Shown here: in pieces, positions 63,994-64,000 of the stretch
Numbering within the stretch: the stretch's first letter is position 1
Layout: every line of letters starts with the position of its first letter
Assembly (NCBI RefSeq): GCF_052065835.1
Contig: NZ_JBQHTG010000001.1
Span: 930,001 to 994,000, forward strand
From: Laedolimicola sp934402125
GTDB taxonomy: Bacteria > Bacillota > Clostridia > Lachnospirales > Lachnospiraceae
Direction: 5' to 3'
Length of the DNA stretch: 64,000 nt
Program-made: the position numbers and the translations under genes
Notes under the pieces: model-generated
The model's input: only the letters and a program-made list of their open reading frames with translations
The model's database searches: none
What the model was told of the DNA's origin: nothing

Positions 63994-64000
63994 ATGTCAA
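63994..64000 (+). CDS. start of a gene running off the right edge
   Basis: ATG TCA A... at 63994 with AAAGGAGG at 9-base spacing; only two codons are present. The long leader with two short peptides and alternative hairpins suggests an inducible resistance gene acting at the ribosome (for example an ABC-F protein, rRNA methylase or efflux gene). The product cannot be named. Confidence 0.5.

Overview
The window looks like about 39.5 kb of chromosome from a spore-forming, obligately anaerobic gut Firmicute of the Lachnospiraceae type, followed by about 24.5 kb of mobile DNA carrying antibiotic resistance. The host call rests on sporulation genes (yabP, yabQ, a CotS-like kinase, spoIID, a spoIIQ-like gene), archaeal-type ProRS, reverse rubrerythrin with a Fur/PerR-like regulator, a T-box in front of ileS, and GC near 50 percent. 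I cannot name genus or species.

Chromosomal part (1-39.5 kb). At the left a minus-strand operon runs hup, rqcP, yabP, yabQ, divIC. It joins a nucleoid protein and a ribosome quality-control factor to spore-cortex and division genes, with a terminator-like hairpin between the two halves. Next come pgcA, a CotS-like kinase, the coupled proS-cca pair, an aldehyde dehydrogenase and a YtvI-like membrane protein. An IS200/IS605-type element with an intact tnpB and a broken tnpA lies against the end of an RluA-type pseudouridine synthase gene packed with DnaA-box sequences. Then follow mtnN, a small secreted protein, a DUF4367-like protein and an ECF-like sigma factor separated by a stand-alone murG, a HIT protein, a sensor-less histidine kinase, a DarA-like c-di-AMP receptor, tRNA-Lys and trmB. 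A second DnaA-box cluster precedes an AlwI-type restriction system with two D12 adenine methylases. After this come an SH3-NlpC/P60 hydrolase, the perR-like gene, rubrerythrin, hemolysin III, GIY-YIG, spoIIQ-like/spoIID, glgP, ileS with its T-box, a D,D-carboxypeptidase, a Cys-cluster protein and tRNA-Arg.

Mobile part (39.5-64 kb). Directly after tRNA-Arg lies the left part of a decayed Tn1549-type integrative conjugative element: small accessory genes, a rep-like gene, parA, parB, DUF5688/DUF3846 and DUF7768-like proteins, pcfB, a coupling-protein gene that has lost its Walker A region, and a truncated maff2. The element stops inside maff2. There a tet(W)-type ribosomal-protection gene begins with a tet(M)-like leader-peptide and terminator region, followed by an AT-rich methyltransferase gene. 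Next is an integrative mobilizable element with sigma-like gene, HTH gene, mobC, relaxase, Cys-rich protein, rep-like gene, dnaC-like gene, tnpW and a TndX/TnpX serine recombinase. To its right is Tn4451-like cargo: XRE regulator, tnpV, an AT-rich lincosamide nucleotidyltransferase gene, an XRE regulator and three small coupled genes. The window ends in a long structured leader with two short leader peptides, placed before a gene of which only the first codons are present; by analogy this is probably another drug-inducible resistance gene.

The most unusual observations are two DnaA-box clusters that share an identical 18-mer, one of them translated inside rluA; a terminator hairpin whose U-tract runs into the UUG start codon of yabP; a 25-bp perfect palindrome inside parB; the Walker-A-less coupling protein; and two ribosome-sensing leaders in front of resistance loci.
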